NCBI GenBank assembly: GCA_905250075.1 | Contig: CAJNOP010000345.1 | Span: 80,199-144,198, forward strand | Reading direction: 5' to 3' | From: Rotaria sp. Silwood1 | Taxonomy: Eukaryota > Rotifera > Eurotatoria > Philodinida > Philodinidae | DNA length: 64,000 nucleotides | Shown here: positions 26,236 through 39,227 of the stretch, piece after piece | Layout: the number at the start of each line of letters is the position of its first letter | How positions within the stretch are numbered: the first letter of the stretch is position 1 | Notes under the pieces: model-generated | What the model was told of the DNA's origin: nothing | Seen by the model: only the letters and a program-made list of their open reading frames with translations | Database searches by the model: none | Program-made: the position numbers and the translations under genes

Positions 26236-26471
26236 TTTTATTATTATTATTTTGTTCTTTTTTTTTTTTTTTGGATCAATATCAGTCGTTCTTCTCTGAT
26301 GTTTTTTTTTTTTTAATATATGTAACAGTGATCGAAACAATCATATTATTTTTTGGATTAGTTATCGGAAAATATTTAACAGACAAGTTTCTATGAACTT
26401 TCATTCTATATACTAAAATTTTTTTTCTGTTTGTTAAAATCTTACTTTTAAGATGAGAAAAAACTCAATGT

Positions 26472-26992
26472 TAGAGTCCTGCACGGGTACTACTTTTCGC
26501 ACCCGGACCCGGCCCGGCTCATTTTTTTCAAACCCGGAATCCGACCGGACCCGGTCATCTTCCACCCGGAACCGAACCGGACCCGGATAGCTCTACCCGG
26601 TACCCGACCGGACCCGGCCCAGCCTTGAAATAGTCAGCACTTGATTGTTATTGTCAAAATTATATTCACTTTTCAAACTTTTATTTCATATGGCAAAATA
26701 TACTATTATTTTAATTTCATCAAGTAACAATTTGTACCCGGACCACAGTTCCGGGTCCGATCGGGTGTCGGGTATCCGGCCCCGTTGCAGGACTCTATCC
26801 TAGAGTGTAAAATACTTTTACTTGTTAAGATGTCATCGACTACCGGTCGGGTACCGGGTATGCTCAAATCCTGCACCCGACCCGGCATTTTTTTTTATAC
26901 CCGGCACCCGAACCGACCCGGCAAATTTGTACCCGGACCACAGTTTCGGGTCCGGTCGGGTGCCGGGTACCCGATCCCGTTGCAGGACTCTA
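26472..26992. mobile_element. acccgg-rich DNA transposon with 8-bp target duplication, 521 bp
   Basis: The ends are TAGAGTCCTGCA (26472) and its exact complement TGCAGGACTCTA (26981-26992). The flanks are both CTCAATGT (26464-26471 and 26993-27000), a perfect 8-base target duplication, consistent with a hAT-like mechanism. The interior is built from acccggacccgg-type low-complexity blocks on one strand near the left end and the complement near the right end, so it can fold back. The right terminal block of about 70 bases (26727-26796) is duplicated at 26920-26992, including an internal copy of the right terminus, which suggests nesting or slippage. Non-coding. Confidence 0.82.
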
Positions 26993-28643
26993 CTCAATGT
27001 CTCAAAATTTGACGTTCAATCTTTTTTTATCTATGAAATAATATTAACGAAGTTTAATTTAAAAAAAAAAAGACAAGAATTTGTGGAACTTATATATATT
27101 TTCGAGATATTAAGGATAATGAGTAGTAGGGATACATTGATTTGTTACAATCGTCATATGATCAATTTATAACATTAAGAAATAATCATTATGAATGTTT
27201 ACAAGCTTATTGAGACCTTATGCAAAGAACAACAAGACAAGCAAAAAGAAAGAGAACACTTATGCAAAATAGAAAAAATATTTTTGGTAGAAATGCAGAA
27301 ATAAATAAGACGAATAGCTTCTCTTGTGATCGATTATCTTAGAAAACAACTATAGTCTGCAAGAGATTTTTTGCACTTTACATATTTTGTGTTAGGATAA
27401 TGAGGCCAAAGAACACATGTGAAACGCACATTTCAAGCCCCCAATGGGCGCTGCACTAACAAGTTTTTTTTTTCTCAAGCAGAAAATGATAGAAATCATA
27501 GAAAATTTTTTTGCAAAAAAACGAGATGCTAAATAAACAATTATGTCGTTTATCAAAGATCAGACCTTGGGCTATTTTTCCATGCATTTATCTCTATTTT
27601 CATTCTTTTTTTTTTTTTGTTTTGGTTTAAAGAATATTGATTGTTTTGTTGCAAGAAGGGGAAGGACTTAAACAATTTGATATACGCGAGTCTATAGATA
27701 AAATAAATGTTGATAGTTGTATTCATCTATTATCAAGTGAGTGTGCCTGATTTTTTTCATGCGGTTTGTAGATATAATATCTAGCCTCCTGTCTAGTGTT
27801 GATGGATATCAGGAAAACAAATCGCTATTGCTGTTGTTTTTGTTGTTGGCATTTGGTATATACTCTCATATTAGAAAAGAAGAAGAAAAAAGAAACCACA
27901 GGGTATCATTCTGTTCTTTTTCTGGGTAGTATCCAAGGTCTTTTATAGCTTGTTGGTTTTTCTGTTTCATCCAATATGGAAGATAGCATATATATTGATA
28001 ATTGTACATAAAGAGCAAGAAAAGAACAAAAAAAAAAAGGAAAAAAAAAAGTGTATGAGCTTTGTTTCTTATCGAATAACAACATTATTCATCTTGCCAT
28101 ATATTCTTCTTCCTTAAACCTAGAGATTACTAGTGGAGACACAATTTGTCTCCACACTAGATTTTCTTCTTTTTTTATTACGTCGAACAGCAAAAAACAA
28201 TAGGATATATTCTATTGTTTATTAAAAGGTACTATACTAACGATCTTATTTGATTGACACTGACTAGAAATATTTAGTTATTATTCTAATATATATATAT
28301 TGTCTTTGATATATATCTGTGCTTAAAACGTATCAGAACAGACGGGAGGAGATATATAATGCCGCTAACAAAATAGGAATATGCAAAAGCACAAAAAAGA
28401 AGAGAAAAAAACCTATAGAAAATAATAGAAGACGTATATTTTTTCTATATTGCCAATCATCCTACATACACGGGTGGATGTTGTATTAGACAGACATCAA
28501 CGATATGATCATCATTACTATTTATCAACACCCAAGACAGCAACAGCAGTAGTCAACAACTTCTTTTTTTTTTTTTTTTACATATATAGGAAAGGACATT
28601 CGTGTGTGTGTGTGCATACACATAAATAATTATTCAACGAAAC
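26993..28643. other. Intergenic region upstream of the VGWxYRYR gene
   Basis: About 1.6 kb with no gene recognised. It includes a hairpin at 28131-28160 (gtggagaca, loop, tgtctccac), a TA run near 28290, a long poly-T tract at 28566-28579 and a short GT run near 28601. The stretch just before 28644 should contain the promoter of the next gene. Confidence 0.45.
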
Positions 28644-31600
28644 ATGGATCTTTCCCTTTTTTATCTCACATTTTCTATATTTATACTACTGCCAGCAGCT
28701 GATCAAACGCAAGTAAAAAAAAAAAAATTTTATTTTTTTGTTTTTGTTTTCTATGTCTTTTTTTTTTGTTTTGTTTGAAAATATGTTCTAGTTTAATATT
28801 GATTCATGTCCAACGTCTCGTCGTTTATTATTTTTTGGTAAATTTAATTTTTCTCTTGGAGAGAAGAAATCTGAACATATTTCTTCATCTTCAAAATCAC
28901 CAATATCATTAAAATCTACACGAACCGATCAGAAACATGGTGCTACAGTTTATATTCGACCACAAACTTCAACAGAACTTGGTCAAAAAGTTCGTTCCTT
29001 TAGTCATTTACTTAAATCTAAAATTGTTAAAAAAGAAGAACGAACAAAAATTAAAAAACATAAATCACCAAAGAAAAAACCCAAAATTCATAAACAAATT
29101 AAAAAGAAAAATACAACTCAACATGCTACTAAAACTCGTGATTTAGTAGCTATTAATGATCATGAACGTGATCGATGTCGAGCATTACTTCATATTGATC
29201 ATCCAAATATTGTAATACCTTCAAAAATTCATAAAAAATCAAAGAAAACAAAACATGAAAAAAAATTTAAACCACCCAAAATACATAATGATACAATACA
29301 AGCAAAGAAAAAAATTGTTACTTCAACAAAATCTTTGCCTATAAAAGATAAAAAGAAATCGAAAAAAGTAAAATCTGACAAGAAAAATACAAAATCTACT
29401 TCAAATCAAAAAGAAAAATCTATTAATAAGTTGAGTGAGACTGAATCTCTCACTCCACCACCTACATCATCACCTATTAAGGAAGCACCAATGAAAAGTA
29501 AAACTACACCTCCTCCAGCTTCAATTCCAGCTCCTCCTCCTCCTCCTCCTCCTCCTTCATCAACATCTCCACCACCTCTTACAAAATCAAAACGTGAAAA
29601 ACCGCCATCACCACCACCACCACCGCCCATAATCGAAGAACCAACAGAAACATTAGAAGTCAATGAACCAATTAATATTGATAATCAAGAAAAAAATAAT
29701 TCAGTTGTCGATCGAGCTTATCATTTTGTTCGAAATATGTTTCAATTATCTGATGATATACTCGATAATAATTATACAAATGAAGACGATCAAATTCTTT
29801 CTTCAGTAAATGAAGAACAACATCGTCAAGCACGAAAATTACTTTCTATTAATGATGAAATATTATCTTTAAATATAAATTCTATAGATGATTATGAATT
29901 TAATCTTTATTTTAATGAATTAAATGATAAAGAATCTTATATTATATCAAACAACGATTTATCATTCTCATCTATGAGTATATCAAAACGACAATTATTA
30001 TCTGTTAAAAAATCTAAACGTACGATACCAACAGATACAACTTTAACAAAAACAAAACAAAAAAATTCTATTTCAAATAAACCAAAAGTTGGTTGGGCTT
30101 ATCGTTATCGTATATCACGTTATTTAACTGATCAAAAAATGAAACGTACTGGTGGTCAAGCTAAAAAAACTACAACAACAGGAGGAGGAAAACTTCAAAC
30201 ACAACCAATTAATAAAAAGAAGATAAGTTCTTCAACTCATACAAAAATTTCTAAACGTAAACTTCTTGAATTCAATACTAATGATGAATCAAATTCGAAT
30301 GATAATAATAATGATATGTAAGTCTTATTAATAATTTAAATTCTTCTTTTTTTTTGGAAAAAAAAAACATTAAGATATAAATCGAAATTAATTAGATCAA
30401 ATATCAACATAAAAACTACAAATAAATATCTATGTACATTCGTACATAACTGTATTTTTACAGTTAATATCATTTATTATGATAACTATAGATGATGTCC
30501 GTTTGGGAAAACGCTAAGTTGATGTTTTTCTTTATCTTTGTAAATCATCAAATATATATAGGCTTACGACTCTCCTTCTTTTTAACGTTACGTTATATGA
30601 CATATACAGTCGTTAGTTTTTTTTTCTCTAGAAATAATCTCATTGCTGCAAGCCTAATATTCTAGATTTTTATTCGTAATGTCAAGTCAACTGTCTATTG
30701 ACAAGATCATCTGTTTATGTGACAAAATATTATTTTTCTTGTTGATTATTTCATTCATTTCAAATTAGATGAATTCTATTATCAATATATGAGTTATCAA
30801 TCTTCCTTTTATGAAGATTTTAATATTTATTATTATTTTTTTGTCTTATCTCTGGTTAATTATACAGAAGGGGAAGGTCCTAGAAACCATAGTTTGCGTA
30901 GGAATTGCAAATTAATAGTTCCTAATATAGTAAGAAAAGTTTTAGATTAGATCTGTTAAGTGTCAATATTCTTATCATTTAGCAACTGTCATTAGATGGA
31001 AGTCGAAGTAGACCTAATACAATATAATGTATACAGTGTTATTCCAGGCATAAATCTGATAAGGAAAACAAGGAGAAGCATTTAAACTTAAGACTAATTA
31101 TAATTTTGTCTAACAGAATAGAAGAATAGTTTTTGTTTTAATAAAATAACAAAAGCTTAAATCATAATGTATTCTTTAGCTTTAATCAAGATATTGTCAA
31201 TTCTGTATCGATTACACAAAAATTTGTTCCTAAACGTCAATTATTTACTGCAAAAAAAGTCAACGATAATGAAGAAGGAAATGATGATGATGATAATAAT
31301 AATGACAATGATGTTGATAAAGTAAAAAAACGTCGTCGAATGAAATCATATGAAGAAATAACTGATCCAGTTGAAATTGTTCGTTCATATGATCGTGGTT
31401 TATTTAAACCTCGTGTTGGTTGGCAATTTCGTTATCGTGTATCACGTTATATTGATACTTTACGTGAAAATATTCGTGAAGATCAAGAACGTTTAAAATT
31501 AGGTCTAGAAGCAATTAAACGTAAAACACCACAAGAATTAAGTGGAAGACGTAAACGTGTTCTAGATAAACCATTTGAATCAGAAAAAAAAGAAACACCA

Positions 31601-33679
31601 CCACCCGTCGAAGTAAAACAAAAAACAAAAACTTGTTTTTTCTTTTTTATGAATTAGTTTTTGTTTTTATTTGCTCTTTTCTATAGGAAAATAAACCTAC
31701 TGTTGGTTGGCGTTATCGATATCGTATAAGTAAAATGCTTGAAGCTAAAAGACGTGGTGAATATATTAATGATGAAGAAGAAAAACGTAAAGCACGTCTT
31801 GAACAAAAACGTAAACAACAAGGTCTTATTAAACCTACTGAAGATGAAGATGAATGTATTGAATGGGAATATGATCATCTTGATCCTGAATTACGTAAAA
31901 TAAATGAAGAAGGTCGACATGTTGGATGGGCATATCGATATCGTATTCGTCGTAAACTTGATGAATTAAAAAAACAACAAGCAGGTAAATTTTAAGAAAG
32001 AAATAATATTTTTATTTTTATTTTTTAAATAAATTAGAAACTGGTATTCCATTCGATTTGGAAACACTTAGTATTAAACAAGATAAAAAACTAATTAAGA
32101 CGTCAACAAGTACAAAAGATGTATCAGATGAAAAACAAATTGAAATTCCAAAAAAAATTGTTGGATGGCAATATCGTTATCGTGTTTCGAAAATGAAAGA
32201 AGCACAAAAACGTGAAGCAGCTGAAGCTTTAGTAAAATCAAAGAAAAAATCAGATGAACATATACCAATACATGAAAGACTTGATCCGACATTAGCTAAA
32301 TTAACACCAGAAGATCGAAGTGTTGGATGGAAATATCGGTTTGTTAAAAAATGTTTTGGTTTTTTTCATTTTCTTAAAATTTCATTGTTTTTTTTTTTAG
32401 GTATCGTATTCGACGTAAACTTGATGCAATAAAAAATGCTACTCGTGAAACTCAAGCTGGTAAACGTAGTAAAAAAGATAAACAATTACCAGAATCAAAA
32501 AAATCATCAAAACATAAAAAAGAAAAAATTATTGAAAAAGTTGAAGAATCTATTGAAAAAATTCTTAATATCGAAGATATTGAAGAAACACCATTTATGG
32601 AATATTTTCGTCGTGCATCAAGTTATGTTTTATATGGTCTTTTACCAACAGGACAAAAATCTATATGTCTTTTACCATTACCTATTACATTTTCATTTTG
32701 TAATGAGAATGATAATGAAGATATTGAAAATGTATCAACAACAACGACAACAACTATCACCACTACCACAACTATACCACCATCATCAGAATTACCTAAA
32801 GAAATTTCAAAAAAAAAATCACGAATAAAAAAAGAAAAACGTTCACCTAAACAAGCTATACCTTCTCGTTCAATTAAATCTGATAATTCAAATGAAATTC
32901 TTACAGAAACAGTCAAATCTTTACCGAAAACACAACCTAAACTTATTGAAAAACCACAGAAAAAACAAATACGTCAACGATTACATTCATCTGTGCGATA
33001 TCAAAATAATGAAGAAATAAAACATTATGATGAGGAAGAACAACCAATTAAAAAAATAATTGGTGTTGATTCACAAAGACAAAAAAATAAAAAACGATTT
33101 CAAATTCTTGGTCAACAAGTTAAAATTAAACATAAACGTCCTACAACAAATTCTCCACCTATTACCACAACCACATCATCTATTCCAATAACAATTACAA
33201 ATTCTCCACCAATTATTACAACATCCGTTCCAAATGTTGAAATTCCTGAAATAAATTCTTCTCCTGAACCACATATTGTTTCAACAACTACTCATGCACC
33301 TCTTCATTCTATTTCAGAAATAATCCAAGAAGAAGCAGCAACATTATTATCAACCAAACCAACGTTTTCTGAAGAAACTACAGAAGAAATCAATGAAGCA
33401 AATGAAGACTTACAAACAACGACAACAACTACAGCAACAACAACATTGTCGCCGCCAAATCTTAATAATAATACAATACCCGATGAAGAAGATAGTGAAT
33501 CAAGTTCGAGTGATAGTGATAGTGACAATGACAGTGAAGATAGTTCAAGTGATGACACAGACACAAAAGATAATGATTTTACTTCCTCACCTATGAAAAA
33601 AATTAAACAATATTATGAGAATGCGAAAGAGAGTGTGCATGATGTGTTCGATTTAAATGATGATAAAGATAGTTCTTAG
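28644..33679 (+). CDS. Large secreted or lumenal protein with six VGWxYRYR repeats
   Basis: Six exons (28644-28712, 28792-30317, 31180-31612, 31687-31984, 32038-32338, 32401-33679) join exactly in phase into 1301 residues. Exon 1 encodes a hydrophobic leader (MDLSLFYLTFSIFILLPAAD) that looks like a signal peptide. Next comes a very Lys-rich region, then a proline block (PPPPPPPPSSTSPPP). The core has six copies of VGW-x-[YF]-RYR-[IV]-[SR] starting at about residues 456, 611, 682, 755, 817 and 871, each followed by a charged helical spacer (such as SKMLEAKRRGEY or RRKLDELKKQ). Copies 3-4 and 5-6 are a duplicated pair sharing LDPxLxK before the second motif. After that come EYFRRASSYVLYGLLP, a Thr-rich mucin-like run, and an acidic Ser/Asp tail. 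Intron 2 is 862 bases; the others are 53-79. I recognise no known family. A structural, matrix or stress role is possible but unproven. AATAAA lies near 33722. Confidence 0.85.
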
Positions 33680-33854
33680 AAAAATTCAGTGCACTTTTTT
33701 TTTTTTAATTGATAGAAAAGAATAAATAAATATTCTATATAGGAAGGACACCCATTATATTAATCTAGTTATTATTGCTAATTTTACATTTTTCTCTAAC
33801 AATTATTTCTAAAAATATTTAAATATTTTCAATATCAGAACGTTCCAATATAGA

Positions 33855-34271
33855 TTATGTTGATATATCATCGAAATAATTAATCATTTCATTAGAATCA
33901 AGATATTCAATTGAAATTTGTTTATGTATTCGTAATGGACGACTACAATTAATATAAACGAAGATCAAAACCATAATAATTATGATAAGTACAATAAATC
34001 CTCCCATGATTAAGAACATAATTAATAATTTCGTTATTAATTTAATTATGTTATTTTGTTTGCCAACGGATATAATAGTAATATCCGTCGTTTCTTCTTC
34101 CAGATTATCATTAACATTATTATAGATCAATAAATTTGTCTTCTTTTGAAAATGTTTACTCGAATGATTTAACTTGAACAGATCTGTTCGATATAGGATA
34201 GGTATTGACTGACAAAATAAGTAACAATTAGTAAATAGAGAAAGAATAATTTTAGACAGAAGTTGAAACAT
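33855..34271 (-). CDS. Small single-pass membrane protein, unknown
   Basis: Uninterrupted 138-residue frame, tail-to-tail with the VGWxYRYR gene. It begins with a hydrophobic leader (MFQLLSKIILSLFTNCYLF) that could be a signal peptide, then a polar segment of about 65 residues, then one strong transmembrane helix (about 86-112, LLIMFLIMGGFIVLIIIIMV), then a tail of about 28 residues with basic RPLRIHK and acidic ends. The predicted layout is type I: short outside, short inside. No family recognised. Reality is supported by the ordered leader-TM-tail layout only, so confidence is moderate. Confidence 0.5.
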   Translation of the reverse strand: MFQLLSKIILSLFTNCYLFCQSIPILYRTDLFKLNHSSKHFQKKTNLLIYNNVNDNLEEETTDITIISVGKQNNIIKLITKLLIMFLIMGGFIVLIIIIMVLIFVYINCSRPLRIHKQISIEYLDSNEMINYFDDIST

Positions 34272-35848
34272 ATTTCAAATATTAAACGATAGTAAACATT
34301 AATAGAAAAATAAAGTACCCGCCTTAATTTATCTTATGTACAAATTATAATTAACAAATATCGTCATGTCTTTAACATACCAATGACTTTTTTCTTTGGA
34401 ATGTATTGATATTTCTTATAGAATGTAGAATAAATCAATTAGTATAAAAGACTAATTAAAGGATTCCAAGCTTCTCTTGAAATAAGTAATTTTATCGTAA
34501 AATCAAATATAGACTTTTTAACAAGTGTGTGAGTCATCAAAGGTTGTTTTCTGTGTTTTTCGTCTTCCTTCATTTTAAATATTTATCAATACTAAACTTT
34601 GTGCTATTTTGTAAAATCCTATATTATTGTTTTGATCTCGCTGTGCCTATTCAAAACTTATTCATGAAACTTTATTAAGTCAAAAAGTTTCAACTTTCGT
34701 TTAATATTTTGATTTTGGATTGTATAATAATCGTTATATCATTGCTGTCTCTGAGATATATGTTACAATTATAACAATCAGCAAATAGGAGTTTTAGTGC
34801 ATTAACCAGAAATAGTGTGTGGATATATGTGGCTTGAGTTGTAGGTTATGTCCTCTCTTTATCACACTCTTTTCGACTGAAACTAGTAAATGTATCAGAT
34901 CACAGAACTTTTTAACTTCTATCATTTGGTAAAATATCAAGACCTTTCGTTAATGCTGCACAAAACACGCTCGACCGACATTTTGCTAACAAAAATGTCA
35001 AAGGGGGTAAAATGAGACTCTGATTAGGATATTAATAGATTACTGTAACTAATGAGATTTCGTATGTAGTACTAGGAATCAGTAATAATTATGATTTACA
35101 AAGCATCTCACGCTCACACTCTCTTTATTTTTAATATTTAGATACAGTGAGCTACTTCAATAAAATAAGTCGGATGAAACATGTTTTAATGGAATGGAAA
35201 CATTATAGTGAGAATTGAATATAAGACCTAGCAGTTGTTCGATATAAAATTGATCGATTTCTTATTATGTATGACTTATGAATTTTCTTGTGTTATGACA
35301 TTGGAACGATACAAGTTCGACCATTCCTAAATTGAAACAGCTACTAGAAAAATTTGTCATGATCAATTTTCGACTATCATTGATTTACAACTGTAAACAA
35401 TAGATTCTACTTCCTGCATGAGAACTACATGAAACCCTGTCACCACTATCAACTCAATCGAAATGATGAAAAATCAACGGAAACTTCATTCAGCTGAACC
35501 TGAAAAGAATCCAGACTTGACTTTGTCGTCACAAAAATATTTATTAGCATATGTCTTAATTTGATTTAAGGTTGTTAGAATGATTTGAAAAGTTTTTGTC
35601 TTATACACATGTCTTTTGTTCTTTAGACGTGAATTCTACTTATCAGCGTTCTAGATAGAGTCTCTTGCACAAAGATCTTTGTTCTTTGATGACTTGTAGT
35701 GATTTTAAGTGATTTTTGATTGATGTAAATCTAATATTTCTCCCTTCTACAAAATCATTGTCATAAGTATACTGTTTCAAATAGCAAGAAGTTCCATTAA
35801 TTCGTAAAGAAATTAGCGTTAATAGAGTCAAAAATATTATCAGAGGAG
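34272..35848. other. Intergenic, no gene seen
   Basis: About 1.6 kb between the small membrane protein gene and the 3' end of the kynurenine monooxygenase gene. AT-rich, with no sustained coding frame, recognisable repeat or RNA gene. Confidence 0.5.
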
Positions 35849-37705
35849 TTAATTTGCTTTATGACTTGTGAGTTTTGGCAAAACTTTATTCGAAAAGAAT
35901 TGCATGATAAATGGTTTGACATTAGCCCAGACAAATCGCTTGAATAGTAAGATGCCAACGATCGAATAGCCAATACCACGGACAATTTGCAAGATACGAT
36001 CTTGTCGTTTGCGTAGTTCCATACATTGATGATAGGGAATTCGTGTGAATGTTACCATGGTATACAAAGGGACCCACCAACGAGGAAACAATTTATATAG
36101 AGCATTATCGATTTTCTTGCGCCAATGGTAGGAACGTAATGTGACATGATGTGTCATTTCGCGATGATTGTATCTGGACAAATCAACTATCGCATGTGTA
36201 TCGCGTACTCGAGTGTCACTAGAGAGAGATAAGAGATTTCAGAGTAGATTGTTAATGTTCGTGGAAACTTACTTGTAAGCAGAAAATGCTTTTGGAAAAT
36301 CGAAATTATTCTCTTTTAATTTGTCAAAGAGAACAAGACAATCTTCGAATGCTGAATTCATGCCTTGAGCATAAAAGGGTGCCATTGAATGAGCAGCATC
36401 ACCCATGAGAAGCATATCACCATTGTATGTTGTATGCGGTTCACATTTGGTGGAGATCAATGGTTGAGGCTTCGATGAGAAATATGTCTCGATGATCTCG
36501 TTCGCGCCAATGAATGATACTGCATCTGGAAAGTATTGACGAAAAAACGTCAAGACATCATCGGCCGTTTCCAATGTTCGAAAGATCGAAATTGGTGAGA
36601 AGAGTGTTGTCGTGAAAGATTTGTCTTGATTCGGTAGAGCGATGAGCATAAATTGATGGCGTGGCCAAATATGAAGATAATTGGGTTCCATAACAAACTA
36701 AATAAGCAAAATATTCTTCGATTCCATGTATGCTTTCTCTTGGAGTACCTGATCATTTTTAGGTGGAATACAAAATTCCATGTAATAGGTTTCAAAATAT
36801 TCTTGAGCGACATTAATTGCATCAATTTTCATCATTGCTGTTCGTACGGCTGAATGACACCTAATTGACGATTAAAGACTCAGTGTCCATTAGCCATCGA
36901 CTGAGTTCGATACTTACCCATCGTAGCCGATCACGACATCGACACGAAAGTCAACTCGATTGCCTGATGCACTTAAATGAAAAAAAAATAATAAATTGAC
37001 AGGAAAAAAAATCGCCTTGACTATTCTAGACGTACTCGTGAAAACTAGCGATCTTCTGGTCCTCATCCCAACCGATAAACTTGTGCTGAAAATGAATAGT
37101 AATATTCGATCGTTTACTAGCTTCTGCAAGAGTAGTAAACAAATCTAATAAAAATTTCGATAGAGTATTGCTGGCCTACCATTTAATAGCAGTTCGTTGA
37201 GAGTACGACGATCAATCGACAAGATTTCCTGATTAAAACCACGAGTGAGAAGCTCTTCATACTCAAGTTTAGTCACTTACGTGATCTGCGCGAGTACCAT
37301 AAGGGATAGGATGTTTGGTACAGTTCAGCTCGTGTATCATTCGAGCACGCATTGCTATGCCACTGTTGACAATGGTTGTTTCACAACCTACATAGGCGAG
37401 AGCATCACGACCTCTACGGGAAAGTGCCATATTGATACTACGACCCTTGACCACTTTTTGTGTCCGAATATCTATATGAAGAGATCTGAGATTGATTCAA
37501 CAGCATGAAATAATAATCGAACCTGGACGTAATTCGAAGAGATGAACTTGAATACCATGTTTGGCAAAGAAACAAGCACAGAGAGATCCACCCTACGGTA
37601 GAGAGTTTAGTGTCAATGAAGAAGTCGATAGTAGCAATCACTTACAAGCCCAGCACCAACAATAGCTACGACTTTAGACGATTGAGTAGAAGTTTTCTCA
37701 GACAT
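35849..37705 (-). CDS. KMO: Kynurenine 3-monooxygenase
   Basis: Nine exons (37705-37646, 37592-37523, 37471-37281, 37228-37180, 37144-37036, 36971-36918, 36860-36749, 36697-36273, 36218-35849) sum exactly in frame to 479 residues; human KMO has 486. The enzyme is a FAD-dependent hydroxylase of the mitochondrial outer membrane that converts kynurenine to 3-hydroxykynurenine. The N-terminal FAD motif VVAIVGAGLGGSLC (13-26) is built across the first intron. Also seen are the family blocks GRSINMALSRRGRDAL, MRARMIHEL and IPYGTR, the DG motif (GYDGCHSAVR), MEPNYLHIWPR, and the second FAD motif GDAAHSMAPFYAQGMNSAFEDC. The C-terminus has the hydrophobic anchor (about 425-445) found in KMO. Codon use is less AT-biased than in the genes at 7-34 kb. 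The sequence tttgtagat just before the ATG could be a trans-splice acceptor. Very firm. Confidence 0.96.
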
Positions 37706-39227
37706 ATCTACAAAGAACAAAATACTGATAAACTCGTAACATCCACAATAAAATTCTAAACTACGCAATTTTCTGAGCGACATCAAATAGTCACTAGCAA
37801 AATTCAAGAATATGTAAGTCAAAGTAGAACCAAGCAATCTCTTAGATGCTGCCACGCACTGAGACAAAAAGTTAAAAACAAATATAGAAACATGTCATGA
37901 AAGCCTAAAAATTTGCGCTTTCTACGACTTTATTTTCGTTAATATTTCGACGTGTTTTTACAACAGATGAATCCTTATCAGAATTCAATCTTGATATCAC
38001 CTTTTAACAAAGCAATGATTTGTTTGATTTCAATCTGTAAGAACACACATCAAATTTTAAATTTAAAAGAATTTTCAATTTGATACAAGTTATTTGTTAA
38101 AAGATGGTAACTGACTATACGAAAAAAAAACAATAAGCTTCCAAAAATATTTGCTAAGCAATGTATGAATAAAAATGAAAAACTACAAAGAAAGAGCCGG
38201 TTCACCCAAATGAATGAGAAAACTAAAACAAATAATGTAGAAATAAACAAAGTAGAACTGAAGAAAGAAATATCACAGCAATATTTCAAAGCTATTATAT
38301 AACCAATGGGGTTGTTAAAATATTCTTATTCGAACTTCGAATATTTTCTGTAGATGATCAGCGGTTGGACAATAGTACGTTTTCTTACCAATTCGAAAGT
38401 TGAGGTTTAATACGTTAACTCTTGAAGAATGGAATGTTTTTTTAATCGAACATTGATTCTTCAATTATTTTATTTTATTTCATCTCCATTCTCTATTCAG
38501 TCATGACAACCGAAATGGAAGCTACTCTCGTTGCTTTTCACTTATTTAGTTTTAATTATAAACAGAGTATAAAGAAATGAAGATTACAAGTAGTTTTATT
38601 TCCTTCTGAATGAAGCAGTAAAAAAAATTTGTTGAATAAAGATTTAAATATAGATCTACTTTCTAGCAAAAGAAAAACGGTGAATGTTTTTCAAAATCAA
38701 GGACAACAGAAATTCGTCCATGAGAACAGGAGCATGTATGTATGCATAAGTGCAATAAAGTGTGAGAATATTTTCGAAAGAGAATGGATCAGAGGATTGG
38801 TCAAAAAGGCTCACTTTCCTGAGGTGCTCCCTATTGACATGAGTTGATGTTACTAGCTGTTAACATTCATTTCCTTTATATGTGTGCCTATTAATTGTTT
38901 GTCATGATGTAATATACATAATATCTTTTTCTTCTTGTTCTTTCCATCACTAATAGAACTCTTGTTGCTCGTATTAGAGAAGCTTATTCCTAGTGAAATT
39001 CGCTTAGGTAGACTGTCATAATGGCTGGTTTGTGCATCTCAAGACCTACAGACGTAGAATGAAAAGCTGTAGACTACTGTCAAATATAGCAGTATTATTA
39101 CTCAAAGTTTTTCACAAAACTACTATTAGAGTTGTTGAGATGAAAAGACAGAAACATGTGAATTATATGCGTTTAAATACCAATCGCACGTATCGTATTT
39201 GCTTCAAATGACATGAGGACATCTTAC
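37706..39227. other. Intergenic, no gene seen
   Basis: About 1.5 kb upstream of KMO. It should include the KMO promoter. Short open frames here are Phe/Leu-rich shadows of AT-rich DNA without splice structure. Nothing else was recognised. Confidence 0.45.

Noticed and set aside
26706-27172. Pro/Gly-rich open frames on both strands
   Set aside because: They are translations of the acccgg repeats of the transposon, not genes.
30300-30323. Stop after NDNNNDM as the end of the VGWxYRYR gene
   Set aside because: The stop overlaps a strong donor (gtaagt), and the next exon at 31180 continues in phase with the same motif, so the gene goes on.
32436-32828. 130-residue Lys/His-rich frame
   Set aside because: An alternative frame of exon 6 of the VGWxYRYR gene; only the main frame carries the repeat and continues to 33679.
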